Origin: Thermoplasmata archaeon
GTDB taxonomy: Archaea > Thermoplasmatota > E2 > JACPAO01 > JAHFTW01
Assembly: GCA_023269235.1 (NCBI GenBank)
Contig: JAHFTW010000008.1
Location: forward strand, 33,494 to 97,493
Direction of reading: 5' to 3'
DNA: 64,000 bases
A model generated the notes under the pieces. It was not told where the DNA came from, made no database searches, and saw only the letters and a list, made by a program, of their open reading frames with translations. Shown here piece after piece: positions 1 to 8,419 of the stretch. A program made the translations under genes and the position numbers. Within the stretch, counting starts at the first letter, position 1. The number at the start of each line of letters is the position of its first letter.

Positions 1-527
1 GGGCGAGGGCGTGCGTGTTGGCGTGCAGGTTCGCGGGCGTCGGGGTGCCGGCGCCAATGGTGATGACCGCGCGCCACTTCGTGAAGCGGGCCCCCAGCTT
101 GGCGTACTCGGCAAGGCGCTCCCGGAGGCCGTCGAGCCCCTCGGTGATCTTCTCGCCCGGGTAGCCCGCCATCTCCTTGGCGCCGGTGTCGACCTTGATG
201 CCGGGGAAGACGCCCTGGTCGAGGAGGATCTTCGTGAGCGGCGTGCCGTCGGCCGCCTTCTGGCGAATGGTCTCGTCGTACAGGATGACGCCGGAGACGG
301 TCTTGGCGACGTCCGGGCTGGTGAACAGGAGGTGCCGGTAGTCACGGCGGGCGGTCTCCGAATTCGGGATGCCGATGGCTTCGAAGCGCTTGGCGATCGT
401 GGCGTTCGACTCGTCCGCGGCGAGGATGCCCTTGGGGGCGGCGACGAGCGCCTTGGCGGTCGCCTCCAGGTGGGACTTCTGGGTGGGCGTGAGGTGCATC
501 GAGGCGGCCACTTGGGGGCGGCCCATA
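1..527 (-). CDS. Class I fructose-bisphosphate aldolase (partial, C-terminus beyond window)
   Basis: Glycolytic/gluconeogenic aldolase that cleaves fructose-1,6-bisphosphate to two triose phosphates through a lysine Schiff base. The visible N-terminal half reads GILAADESNATIAKRFEAIG, then a GVILYDETIRQKA segment, GIKVDTGAKEM and GLDGLRERLAEY, which is the order and wording of the classical animal/plant/bacterial class I enzyme, not the archaeal FbaB (DhnA) type. The catalytic lysine lies beyond the window edge. I start at the ATG at 527; a second in-frame ATG lies at 500. The gene runs leftward out of the window. A classical class I aldolase is unusual in an archaeon and suggests acquisition from bacteria, but that is inference. 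Confidence 0.88.
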
Positions 528-570
528 ACCCCATCGGCACCTTGAAGCGCGACGGACCCGGTGGCCGTGC

Positions 571-903
571 GTGTCTGGCCGCGCCGTCGCCTGGCTTGCG
601 TACGTCCCTCTGCCCGGCCTGTTCCTGATTCCGCTCCTCGGCCACCGCGGCGACCGGCTGGCCCGCTTCCACGGCATCCAGGGCGGAATCGTCACGGTCG
701 CGTTCCTGCTTCTGTTGATGCTGTCCGGGTTCTACAGCTACGCCCGCAGTGGCACCACGGCGTCGGCGCCGGACGCCGCCATCCTCGCCCTCGTCGTGAT
801 GCTTGGCGGACTGGGCTACCTCGTCGCCGGCGCGGTCGCCGCGGGCCGTGGACGGTTCCTGCGCCTTCGCCCTGCGTGGGACGTCGCCCGCGTGTGGCTC
901 TAG
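571..903 (+). CDS. Small integral membrane protein, 110 aa, Tic20/DUF4870-like layout
   Basis: GTG start. The protein opens with the hydrophobic stretch AWLAYVPLPGLFLIPLLG, then a short basic loop (RGDRLARFHGIQGG) and two more hydrophobic segments, so three to four membrane spans. The motif of a first helix followed by R-FH-xQ resembles small DUF4870/Tic20-like proteins, and the same layout (RRES-FAQFHGRQSG) occurs in the membrane protein at 35592-35939 in this window, so the two look like paralogues. It is divergent from the aldolase and convergent with ilvA. Function unknown. Confidence 0.6.
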   Translation: MSGRAVAWLAYVPLPGLFLIPLLGHRGDRLARFHGIQGGIVTVAFLLLLMLSGFYSYARSGTTASAPDAAILALVVMLGGLGYLVAGAVAAGRGRFLRLRPAWDVARVWL

Positions 904-931
904 ACGTTGCCTGGTCTCCAGGACGGCGGAT

Positions 932-2149
932 TCAGGCACCGTTGATGGTGGCGGTGTAGCCGTTCTCGCGCAGCACGCGACGTAGCTCCTCGATGTGCTC
1001 GGGCCCACGCGTCTCGACATGGACGTCCACGCCCGTTCGGTTGAGGCTCAAGTCAAGCCGGTCGCGGTCGTGGTGCAAGTCGATGACGGACGCCTTGTGC
1101 TTTCCGAGCAGGGCGAGGAACGCGGCGAGCGAACCGGGTCGGTCGGAGATCTCCGCCGAGATGACGGCGATGCGGCCCTCCTTGACGAGGCCCTGGCGCA
1201 GGATGCGGTTGACGAGCGTGAGGTCGATGTTGCCGCCCGACACGACGGCCGCGACCGTGCGGCCCTTGAGGTCTACCTTGTGGTGCATGGCGGCCGCGAG
1301 CGTCACCGCGCCGGCGCCCTCCGCGACGACCTTGGTGCGCTCCAGCAGGAACAGGATGGCCCGCGCGATTTCTGGCTCCTCGACGGTGACGACCTCGTCC
1401 ACGTGGGCCTGGATGTGGCGCCAGGTGTGCTCTCCGACCTTGCGCACGGCGATGCCGTCCGCCATGGTGTCGGCGTGGTCGAGGATGACGGGGGCCCCTT
1501 TCTGGAGGCTGGGCGCGATGGTGCTCGCTCCCGCTGCCTGGACGCCGATGACCTTGATGCGTGGGTTGATGCCTTTCAGGGCCGCCGCGACGCCGGAGAT
1601 GAGGCCGCCCCCGCCGATGGGGACGAGCACCGTGTCGAGCGACGGGAGGTCGGCGGCGAGCTCGAGGCCAAGCGTCCCCTGACCCGCGATGATGGCCGGG
1701 TCGTCGAAGGCGTGCACGTACACGGCGCCCTTCTCCGCGGCGTAGCGGCTCGCGTGCTCGAAGGCGTCCTGGTAGTCGCGCCCCTTGAGGTGGACGCGCG
1801 CGCCGTAGCCTTTCGTGGCGACGACCTTTGCGATGCTGGCCTCCTCGGGCATGAAGATGTCGCAGCCCGCTCCCGCCTGGCGGGCGGCATACGCGACGCC
1901 TTGCGCGTGGTTGCCGGCGCTCGCCGCGACGACGCCCTTGGCGCGCTCCGACGGCGTCATGGACTGAATTTTGTTGAGGGCGCCGCGCACCTTGAACGAG
2001 CCCGTGATCTGGAAGTTCTCCATCTTCAGGTGGAAGTCCGCGCCCGTGAGCTTGCTGAGGTTCTCGGAGCGCCGCAGCGGCGTGTGCCGGACCTGGCCCT
2101 GGATGCGCGCCGCGGCCGCCCGGATGGCGGCGAGGTCCACCAACGTCAC
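932..2149 (-). CDS. ilvA: Threonine ammonia-lyase (biosynthetic threonine dehydratase) with ACT domain
   Basis: PLP-dependent deamination of L-threonine to 2-oxobutanoate, the entry step to isoleucine. The PLP lysine sits in GSFKVRGA, the phosphate-binding glycine loop in IGGGGLISG, and SGGN closes the catalytic domain; residues from about 325 form an ACT-type domain (ISAEISDRPGSLAAFLALLG). About 405 aa, matching the short single-ACT form (TdcB/archaeal type), not the long two-ACT IlvA. I start at GTG 2149 because a CTTAA element lies about 26 bases upstream; the frame remains open to 2221 with a less convincing N-terminus. It follows the EamA exporter by 25 bases on the same strand, so an amino-acid related role for that transporter is possible. 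Confidence 0.9.
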   Translation of the reverse strand: MTLVDLAAIRAAAARIQGQVRHTPLRRSENLSKLTGADFHLKMENFQITGSFKVRGALNKIQSMTPSERAKGVVAASAGNHAQGVAYAARQAGAGCDIFMPEEASIAKVVATKGYGARVHLKGRDYQDAFEHASRYAAEKGAVYVHAFDDPAIIAGQGTLGLELAADLPSLDTVLVPIGGGGLISGVAAALKGINPRIKVIGVQAAGASTIAPSLQKGAPVILDHADTMADGIAVRKVGEHTWRHIQAHVDEVVTVEEPEIARAILFLLERTKVVAEGAGAVTLAAAMHHKVDLKGRTVAAVVSGGNIDLTLVNRILRQGLVKEGRIAVISAEISDRPGSLAAFLALLGKHKASVIDLHHDRDRLDLSLNRTGVDVHVETRGPEHIEELRRVLRENGYTATINGA

Positions 2150-2174
2150 GGCCGCTCCGACCGGCGCGAGTCCG

Positions 2175-3149
2175 TTAAGGCTTCGCAACCGGCCTGCGGG
2201 GCCACAGGCCCCGCCGTCCAACGTGATCGACCTTCGTTTGAAGGCCGGCGGCGAGGCGGGCGCGGTTCACCTGGATGACGCCCGCCAGAACGAGGGCGGA
2301 ACCCAGTAGGAACCAGGGCGTCAGCTGAACGCCGAAGAAAAGGGCGCCGAGGACGGCGGTGACGACCGGCTGGGCGTAGATGAAAGCGGCCACGTGCGAG
2401 GCGCTGCGGTGCTTGAGCGCGGTGTTCCAGATGGCGTAGCCCGCCAGGGTGCAGGCGATTGCCAGGAAGAGCAGGGCGCCCCATTGCCGGGCCCCGAGGG
2501 CAACCAGGGGGGCCGTGCCATACTGAAGGCCAAGCGGGATGAGCGTGAAGGTGCCCAGACTCAAGGTGACGCCGGTGACGAACAGGCCGCCGTAGCGGCC
2601 GATGAGCGGCTTGCAGAAGATGGAGTACACGGACCAGCTGATGGGGGCGAGCAGGATGACGGCGGCCTTGGCGGCGACCGTGAGCTCGGCCTGGCCCTTG
2701 CCAAGCAGGACGACGACCGCGACGCCGGCGAAGGCGACGAGGGAACCAGCCAGCGCGCGCGGGGTGACCTTTTCCTTGCCCAGGGCCACCGCGAAGAGGA
2801 GCGTCCAGAGCGGCCCCGTGGCGACGAGAATGCTGCCCGTCGCCCCCGAGACGACGACGCCGTCGGAGCTGTGCAGGCCCCAGTTGAGGGCGAAGTGGTA
2901 GCCGACGACGCCGAGGAAACCGAGCAGCGCCATCTTGACCCAGTCCCGCCCCTCGACTTGGGCGAAGACCGCGCGGCGGCGCGTGAGGAGATAGGCGCCG
3001 TAGAGAATCGGGAACGGGAGGTAGCGGAACCAGGTGAGCTGGTACGGGTCAAGCTGCTCCAGCACGACGGGGATGGCAAGGAACGCGGAGCCCCAGAACA
3101 GGACAAGGACCGACATCTGCAGGTCCACCGGGTCCAGCCCTTTCGCCAC
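2175..3149 (-). CDS. EamA/DMT-family transporter (10 TM)
   Basis: About ten hydrophobic helices in two repeats, each with the EamA pattern: FWGSAFLAIPVVLEQLDPYQ at the N-terminus, a central KEKVTPRALAGSLVAFAGVAVV, and a second repeat ending in LTPWFLLGSALVLAGVI. Members of this drug/metabolite transporter superfamily export amino acids, purines or other metabolites; the substrate cannot be told here. GTG 3149 is chosen because a CGTATCA TATA-like element is centred about 27 bases upstream; ATG 3116 is the alternative. It lies directly upstream of ilvA on the same strand and diverges from the DUF63 gene, whose own TATA-like element is separate. Confidence 0.85.
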   Translation of the reverse strand: MAKGLDPVDLQMSVLVLFWGSAFLAIPVVLEQLDPYQLTWFRYLPFPILYGAYLLTRRRAVFAQVEGRDWVKMALLGFLGVVGYHFALNWGLHSSDGVVVSGATGSILVATGPLWTLLFAVALGKEKVTPRALAGSLVAFAGVAVVVLLGKGQAELTVAAKAAVILLAPISWSVYSIFCKPLIGRYGGLFVTGVTLSLGTFTLIPLGLQYGTAPLVALGARQWGALLFLAIACTLAGYAIWNTALKHRSASHVAAFIYAQPVVTAVLGALFFGVQLTPWFLLGSALVLAGVIQVNRARLAAGLQTKVDHVGRRGLWPRRPVAKP

Positions 3150-3234
3150 GCGGCGCCCACTTGGGCGGGCCTGATACGGTTTGTGGGACCATCCATCACG
3201 GTTATGGCCGGCCCTCGGGTGGGCCGCGTATCCC

Positions 3235-4608
3235 ATGAGCGACGCGACGACGACCGATGCCCCCGCCCCGGCGCCTTCCCCCCCGCCCGCGGACGCGCGC
3301 AAGCCGCTCCTCGAGCGCCTGCCTTGGTACGCGGTGCCCTTGCTTCTCATCGGCATCCCGCTCCTGTTCGCGGCCGGCGTCGCCGTCGCCCCCCACGTCG
3401 TGTACGACGACGTCGTGTGGCCCTACTACTGGGGCCCCATCAAGGCCGATGCGGAGAACCATGCGACGCTTCTCCTTTGCCCGGACGGCTCCACCGTGCC
3501 CGGGTTCTGTCCGAACGGAGCCACCGGCATCCTGACGCACGCCGGATACAACGTCGTGAACACGGCAAGCTGGGCCGTCCTGCTCGGCCTCTGCATCCTG
3601 GGACTCGCCCAGATGCTCCAGCGCACGAAGACGCCGATGGGGCCCAAGCTCATCATCGCCGCCACAGGCTGGGTGGTCGCGGGCAGCATCTTCCACGTCA
3701 TGGAAGACGTCGGCCTCTTCCTTCCGCCCCTCGAGTACGTCTTCATCACGCCCCCCATTTACCTGCTCTTCGCCGCGGGTGGCGTCGGCACGTTCCTCGT
3801 CGGCCACTACCTCAAGGGCGTCGCCGAGAAGGCGGGCTTGGAGCGCGCGCTGCAGAAACTCCTCTTCATCGTCGCCATCCCCATCCTGGTCCACCTCCTG
3901 CTGTGGCTCCAGCCGCACGACCAGGTCACGCAGTTCGTCAACCCCGTCGTCGTCGCGGTTTGCGGCCTGGTGCCCTACCTCCTCGCGGCCCGCCAGGCCC
4001 GCCGCAAAGGGGCCCTCGACCCCAGTTCGCTGGTGGGTTGGATGAGCGTCGGCTGGATCACCCTCGGCCTCGCCTACGTCGCCCAGTTCCTGGACCGGCC
4101 GTGGTTCCCCCAGAACAACCCCATCACGGCCGCCCTGCTCGCCCCCTTCCTGGCGGCGGCGGTGGCGATGCTGGCATTCGCCTTCGGTCTGCTCACCATC
4201 GGCCGGTTCGAGGCGAAGGGGCACGCCAAGGGCCGCGACTTCGCGCGCGCCCTCCTGCAGCCGATCAACTTGCTCCTCATCGGCTCGCAGATGCTGGACG
4301 GCTTCGCGACCGCCATCGGCATCGACACGGGCGGCTACTCGGAGAAGCACGTCCTGTCGGCGAACGTCATTGACTGGACCCGCCAACTCGGCCAAGCGAC
4401 GCACCTTGGGCTCCTGGAACGTTTCCCGACCTTCTTCGGCTTCACGACCGTGAAGCTCGTCGTGAGCCTCCTCGTCGTCTACGCCATTGACACGAACGCG
4501 GACTCCAAGCGCAACCAGACCCTCACGGGCCTGGTGAAGTTCGCCATCATCATGGTCGGCCTCGGCCCCGGCATCCGCGACTTCCTGCGCATGAGCCTCG
4601 GCGTGTGA
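3235..4608 (+). CDS. DUF63 family archaeal membrane protein
   Basis: 457 aa with a proline-rich N-terminus (about residues 8-22), then roughly ten to twelve hydrophobic helices. The early PYYWGPIKADA segment, the central SIFHVMEDVGLFLPPLEY with conserved H, E and D, and the later LLIGSQMLDGFATAIGID segment are typical of DUF63, a family known almost only from euryarchaea and of unknown function. ATG 3235 follows a GGTTATG element by about 29 bases, consistent with a leaderless transcript. The stop overlaps the next start as TGATG, so the downstream membrane protein is probably translationally coupled. Confidence 0.85.
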   Translation: MSDATTTDAPAPAPSPPPADARKPLLERLPWYAVPLLLIGIPLLFAAGVAVAPHVVYDDVVWPYYWGPIKADAENHATLLLCPDGSTVPGFCPNGATGILTHAGYNVVNTASWAVLLGLCILGLAQMLQRTKTPMGPKLIIAATGWVVAGSIFHVMEDVGLFLPPLEYVFITPPIYLLFAAGGVGTFLVGHYLKGVAEKAGLERALQKLLFIVAIPILVHLLLWLQPHDQVTQFVNPVVVAVCGLVPYLLAARQARRKGALDPSSLVGWMSVGWITLGLAYVAQFLDRPWFPQNNPITAALLAPFLAAAVAMLAFAFGLLTIGRFEAKGHAKGRDFARALLQPINLLLIGSQMLDGFATAIGIDTGGYSEKHVLSANVIDWTRQLGQATHLGLLERFPTFFGFTTVKLVVSLLVVYAIDTNADSKRNQTLTGLVKFAIIMVGLGPGIRDFLRMSLGV

Positions 4609-5063
4609 TGGACCGCCCCTCCGTCGGCTCCGTCGCCCTCGCCGTCTCCCCCTTCGCTGCTCTCGCGGTCGTCCTCAAGCAGGTCCCCGACGCGGCGACG
4701 AGCTTCCAGCCCATGCCGTGGAGCCATGCCCTCGGCCACGCAGCCGTCCTCCTGGGCCTAATGGCGGCGCACACCGCCTGCTATACGCGCTGGAGCCGCG
4801 GCGCGCCCGGCCGCATCGCCGCCAATGAGGCGCTTGCCCGACTCTGGTTCGTCGCGTTCGGTTTCCTCGTCGTCGCCGGCCACAAGCCGACCGGTCCGCT
4901 GTACCTCGCCCTCGGCCTGGGATGGACTGCGCTCAGTTTCCTCACCCACCGCGCCTTCGTGCGGCGCCAGGACGGCTACCGGACGCTCCCGAGCCTGGGC
5001 CTCTGGGGGCTCTTCCTCCTCGGGCTCGCCCTCGTCGGCCTGCTTTGCATCAAGGCGGCCTAG
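4608..5063 (+). CDS. Membrane protein of unknown function, 151 aa
   Basis: Four hydrophobic segments (around residues 9-25, 42-58, 82-103 and 127-148) with short basic loops. I do not recognise the family. It overlaps the DUF63 stop codon (TGATG), which argues for a shared transcript and probably a shared membrane process. The codon use is like that of its neighbours. The end is about 70 bases before the next gene, which has its own CTTAAT promoter element. Confidence 0.65.
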   Translation: MDRPSVGSVALAVSPFAALAVVLKQVPDAATSFQPMPWSHALGHAAVLLGLMAAHTACYTRWSRGAPGRIAANEALARLWFVAFGFLVVAGHKPTGPLYLALGLGWTALSFLTHRAFVRRQDGYRTLPSLGLWGLFLLGLALVGLLCIKAA

Positions 5064-5132
5064 CCCGCCGTTCACCGGAAACGGACCTCGACGGAAGGCA
5101 AGCCCTTAATCGGGCGGCCCATCCCGTGGACT

Positions 5133-6368
5133 ATGCAAGGCCAAGACACGGGAGACATCGCCCAGCGCAACGTCCGCTTCTTCCGCATGCTCGCCGTCAT
5201 CCTCGGCGCCGGCGTCATCGCCGCCCTGGTCCTCGGCCTCGGTGGCATCACCGGCCCCGGCCTCTTCCTCGTGGGCCCCGCCGTCACGAGCGCCCTCCTG
5301 GCCCTCCTCGTTCTCACCGTCGTCCTCATCCTGTTCCTGATGCGCATCGGCGTCATCTTCGACGTCGAGAAGCAGGTCAAGACCATGTTCGACTCCGAGG
5401 CCGAGCGCCTCGCCGCCGCCCGCAAGGCCGAGGAGGACGCCCAGCGCGAGTTCCGCGACTCCCTGCGCCGCGACCTCGCCGACCTCAAGGAGTCCATGCG
5501 CCGCGACCTCAACGAGCGCGACGGCAAGTTCGACAACGCCATCCTCGCCGCCAACCGCGCGATGAAGATGGCGCAGGAGGCCATGGACCGCGCCAACGCG
5601 CTCGCCAAGGAGCCCGCCTACCGCACCACCATCGAGCAGCTCGTCAAGGACGTCGCCGACATGAAGAAGGATCTCACGGCCCTGCGCACCGCCGACAAGG
5701 TCAACTCGCCCCTTCTGCAGGAGCTTAAGGAGCGCGTCACCGCGCTCGAGGGCGCCCAGAAGAAGACCAACGTCCGCATCGACGAGACGCTTGAGGGCAT
5801 GGAGCGCCGCGACATGGAGCAGGCCGCCCTGCGCCAGACGCTCGACAACGAGCTCGGCAACTTCCGCAAGCGCGAGGCGCTCCTCCTGGTCAAGCAGCGC
5901 GAGCTTGAGGACTCCAACACCCACCTCGCCCAGGCCTCGAAGAAGCCGGCCATCAAGTTCGGCCCCGGCGAGGAGAAGCACCACGTCATCGCCATCGAGG
6001 GCATCGGCCCGGCCTTCGCGAGCCGCCTCAACGCCCAGGGCATCATCACGGTAGCCCAGCTGCTTGCCGCCAACCCGGAGCAGGTCGCCCCGACCATTGA
6101 CGCGATGCCGGACCTGGTGCGCGAGTGGCAGTCCATGGCGACCCTGATGCGCCTCAAGGGCGTCGGCCCCCAGTCGGCCGAGGTTCTCGTGCGCGCCGGC
6201 GTCCGCAGCATCCCGCAGCTCGCCGCCGAGGACGCCGAGGCGCTCTCGCACAAGGTGAAGGAAGTGGAGCGCGGCCGCAAGGTCCGCGTCCAGGGCCTTG
6301 ACGTCACCCCCGGCGTCGCCAAGCGCTGGATCGACGCCGCCCGCAAGGGCGAATACGACGCCAACTGA
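5133..6368 (+). CDS. Coiled-coil membrane protein with C-terminal helix-hairpin-helix domains
   Basis: Two N-terminal membrane helices (about residues 19-40 and 47-70) are followed by about 200 residues of charged, heptad-like coiled coil (repeated RRDL/ADLKE/LEGAQKK patterns), then from about residue 285 a domain with two helix-hairpin-helix units (IEGIGPAFASRLNAQGI and LKGVGPQSAEVLVRAGV). This C-terminal arrangement resembles DUF4332-type HhH domains that often bind DNA or act as protein modules. A membrane anchor, long stalk and HhH head could tether DNA to the membrane, but that is speculation. ATG 5133 lies about 26 bases after a CTTAAT element. Confidence 0.8.
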   Translation: MQGQDTGDIAQRNVRFFRMLAVILGAGVIAALVLGLGGITGPGLFLVGPAVTSALLALLVLTVVLILFLMRIGVIFDVEKQVKTMFDSEAERLAAARKAEEDAQREFRDSLRRDLADLKESMRRDLNERDGKFDNAILAANRAMKMAQEAMDRANALAKEPAYRTTIEQLVKDVADMKKDLTALRTADKVNSPLLQELKERVTALEGAQKKTNVRIDETLEGMERRDMEQAALRQTLDNELGNFRKREALLLVKQRELEDSNTHLAQASKKPAIKFGPGEEKHHVIAIEGIGPAFASRLNAQGIITVAQLLAANPEQVAPTIDAMPDLVREWQSMATLMRLKGVGPQSAEVLVRAGVRSIPQLAAEDAEALSHKVKEVERGRKVRVQGLDVTPGVAKRWIDAARKGEYDAN

Positions 6369-6427
6369 GCCAGCGGCCCCCCGGACCGGGAAGGCAGCTT
6401 TTTCATCCACGGAGGCTGTGCCATAGT

Positions 6428-7267
6428 GTGTCCGGCACGCACGCCCTAGTCATCGAGGGCGGCGGCATGAAGGCGGCCTACGCCAACGGCGTGCTGTCGG
6501 CCTTCGAGGAGGCGGGCCACCGTGGCTTCGACGCCTTGTACGGGACCTCGGCGGGCGGCGCGCTCGCGGCGTGGTTCGCGGCCAAGCAGGCCGTGTACGC
6601 CGAGGGCACCTGGCCCTACGCGGACGACCGGCGCATCGTCAACTACACGCGCTTCTTCACGCGGCGCGGCCCGCTCCTGGACCATGAGGCGCTGCTCGAC
6701 ATCGTCTACCTGGACGAGCACCCGCTCGATGTGCGCGCCGTGCAGCGCCACCCCGCCCCCGTCATCGTCACCGCCAGCGACGTCGAGTCGGGCACGCCGC
6801 ACTACCAGGACCTGCGCGTCACTGACGTCATCCCCTGGCTCAAGGCGACCGGGCGGCTTCCTGCGGCCTCCGGCCCTCCCGTCATCATCGGCGGGCGGCG
6901 TTTCCTGGACGGCGGCCTCACCGACCCCATCCCGGTGCGCCGCGCCGCCGCCGAGGGGCACACGCGCATCACGCTCATCCTCAACACGCCGCTGGGCGCG
7001 CCGCGCGCAGACAACGCGCTGGTCACGAGCCTGACGGCGCGGCGTTGGCCGGCGCTGCGCGACGGCATCGTGCGCCACCAGGAGATCAAGCGGGAGGCCA
7101 TCGCATGGGCGGAGTCGCCACCGGCCGGCGTCCAGGTGTCCATCATCCGACCGCTCGCCAAGACGGGCCTCCACCGCCTCAGCCGCGACGTGGACGCCAT
7201 CCAGGCTGCCATCCGGCAAGGGCGCGAGGATGGGGCGCGGCACCTGCGGCACCTGGCGTGGGGCTAG
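6428..7267 (+). CDS. Patatin-like phospholipase (RssA/YlbK type)
   Basis: Serine acyl hydrolase of the patatin fold. The oxyanion loop EGGGMKAAYA is at residues 10-19, the nucleophile serine is in GTSAGG (GxSxG, about residue 41), and the catalytic aspartate of the Ser-Asp dyad is in FLDGGLTDP (about residue 160). 279 aa is the usual length of prokaryotic RssA-like proteins; there is no signal peptide. The substrate in a cell with ether lipids is unclear. The GTG start follows a T-rich TTTTTCAT element by about 26 bases. It is convergent with the lrp-type operon on the other strand. Confidence 0.88.
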   Translation: MSGTHALVIEGGGMKAAYANGVLSAFEEAGHRGFDALYGTSAGGALAAWFAAKQAVYAEGTWPYADDRRIVNYTRFFTRRGPLLDHEALLDIVYLDEHPLDVRAVQRHPAPVIVTASDVESGTPHYQDLRVTDVIPWLKATGRLPAASGPPVIIGGRRFLDGGLTDPIPVRRAAAEGHTRITLILNTPLGAPRADNALVTSLTARRWPALRDGIVRHQEIKREAIAWAESPPAGVQVSIIRPLAKTGLHRLSRDVDAIQAAIRQGREDGARHLRHLAWG

Positions 7268-7384
7268 GCGGCGGGCTCAGGCTCCGCAAGGCTTCGGGTT
7301 CGTGAAGGGGTCCGCCGCGAAGGTGTAGAGTGCCATCGCAAGGGCGACTCCCGCCATCGCGCGAAGGGCAGGCTTGACCCAAGG

Positions 7385-7489
7385 TCAACGGGGGAAAAAG
7401 GGGACGAACGACGTTGCGAAAAGAAAAACCGCGGCGAGCAAGATGGCCCTTGCCTCCGGCCACGACCCTGAGTTGTCGTACTGGCACAT
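7385..7489 (-). CDS. Putative 34-aa membrane microprotein coupled to the Lrp gene (in-frame stop, possible decayed longer gene)
   Basis: The ATG at 7489 lies one base after the TAG of the upstream Lrp-type gene. The 34 codons encode a short polar head (MCQYDNSGSWPEAR) and one hydrophobic span (AILLAAVFLFATSFVPFF), then TGA at 7385-7387. In the same frame the sequence stays open for another 35 codons with a second hydrophobic run (GVALAMALYTFAA) before TGA at 7277. So it may be a two-helix microprotein gene with a nonsense change, a read-through product, or chance. No homologue recognised. Low confidence as a real gene. Confidence 0.3.
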   Translation of the reverse strand: MCQYDNSGSWPEARAILLAAVFLFATSFVPFFPR

Positions 7490-7490
7490 G

Positions 7491-7940
7491 CTAGTCGTCC
7501 AGGCGCGGCGCGAAGCCTTCCTTCACGACGTTGAGAACCAGGCGCGTGCGCGTCTCCTTGACGTGCTTGTGCTGCAGAGTCCCCTTGACGAAGCGGTCCA
7601 GGTCGGGGGTGTCCTTGAACTTCCCGACGAAGACGGTGTCCATCTCGCCGGTGACGTCGTACACGGCGACGATGTGGGGGTCCTTGCTCATTTCCTGCTG
7701 CACCTCGGAGAGGTGGCCGCCGGCGATCTTCATCTCGATGAGGGCGCAGATGCCGAAGCCCAGCTTCGAGGCGTCGATCTCGGGCAGGAAGCGCTTGACG
7801 ATGCCGGACTCCCGCAGTTTCTTGATGCGGTTGTGGACCGTGCCGACCGTCGTGCCCGCGCGCGCCGCGATCTCCCGGAACGGAGTGTGGGCGTCCTCCA
7901 TCAGGATGCGCAGGATCTTGCGGTCCAGAGCATCGGGCAC
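7491..7940 (-). CDS. Lrp/AsnC family transcriptional regulator
   Basis: N-terminal winged helix-turn-helix (DRKILRILMEDAHTPFREIA then TTVGTVHNRIKKL) followed by an RAM/AsnC ligand-binding domain (YDVTGEMDTVFVGKFKD, residues about 75-145). 149 aa is the usual length. Such proteins bind DNA as dimers or octamers and sense amino acids. GTG 7940 is chosen over an upstream in-frame ATG at 7988 because a CCTAAAC element is centred about 26 bases before it. The upstream region 7940-8035 is shared with the divergent membrane protein, so autoregulation and control of that gene are both possible. Confidence 0.9.
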   Translation of the reverse strand: MPDALDRKILRILMEDAHTPFREIAARAGTTVGTVHNRIKKLRESGIVKRFLPEIDASKLGFGICALIEMKIAGGHLSEVQQEMSKDPHIVAVYDVTGEMDTVFVGKFKDTPDLDRFVKGTLQHKHVKETRTRLVLNVVKEGFAPRLDD

Positions 7941-8059
7941 AGAGGGTCGAGCCTGAACGGGGTTTAGGAACGTGCCGGAACGCTCCAACTCTGTTCAAAG
8001 GAGAGCCCGGCAGCCGGCGAGCTCCGTAACCCTTTATGGCCCCGGACGGATGGCAGGGC

Positions 8060-8368
8060 GTGGCGGACTACTCTGACCCACAAGCCAGCTCACGAAGCGC
8101 CTGGGACATGCCTTGGCTCGTCGTCTTTGCCGCCGGCGTCGCCCTCGTGGTGCTGGCGCGCGTCATCTACTTCTTCAGCCACTTCGACAACATCGCGGAC
8201 AAGGACAAGGCGACCGCTGTGTTCAGCCTTCTCGGCAGCGCCGCCCTCCCCTCCGCCCTCGCGCTCGTCAGTCTGTTCCAGCGCGGCCTTGGATGGGGCA
8301 CCCGCGCGGCGCTCGCCATCGGCGCCGCCTACTTCCTCCTCGTCGGCGCGGGTTTCAAGCTCGCCTGA
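8060..8368 (+). CDS. Small membrane protein, 3 TM, 102 aa
   Basis: Three hydrophobic helices (WLVVFAAGVALVVLARVIYFF, then FSLLGSAALPSALALVSLF, then ALAIGAAYFLLVGAGFKLA) with a charged loop DNIADKDKA between the first two. I do not recognise the family. I start at GTG 8060 because CTTTAT at 8032-8037 fits a TATA box 26 bases upstream; an ATG at 8036 lies inside that element and is less likely. Divergent from the Lrp-type gene, convergent with deoxyhypusine synthase. Confidence 0.6.
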   Translation: MADYSDPQASSRSAWDMPWLVVFAAGVALVVLARVIYFFSHFDNIADKDKATAVFSLLGSAALPSALALVSLFQRGLGWGTRAALAIGAAYFLLVGAGFKLA

Positions 8369-8377
8369 GCTGAACCG

Positions 8378-8414
8378 TTCCTTCTCCTCCTTTTCGTCCT
8401 TTGGGTTTTTTGTC
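8378..8414 (+). terminator. Pyrimidine-rich T-tract terminator
   Basis: Immediately after the small membrane protein gene the plus strand carries repeated T-runs (ccttctcctccttttcgtcc, then gggttttttgtc). Archaeal transcription ends at such U-rich tracts without needing a hairpin. It lies between two convergent genes and would stop the plus-strand transcript before it runs into the deoxyhypusine synthase gene. Confidence 0.45.
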
Positions 8415-8419
8415 TTGGC

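Noticed and set aside
5106..6410. A 434-codon frame antisense to the coiled-coil/HhH protein
   Set aside because: Antisense shadow of a coiled-coil gene; no motif and no promoter.
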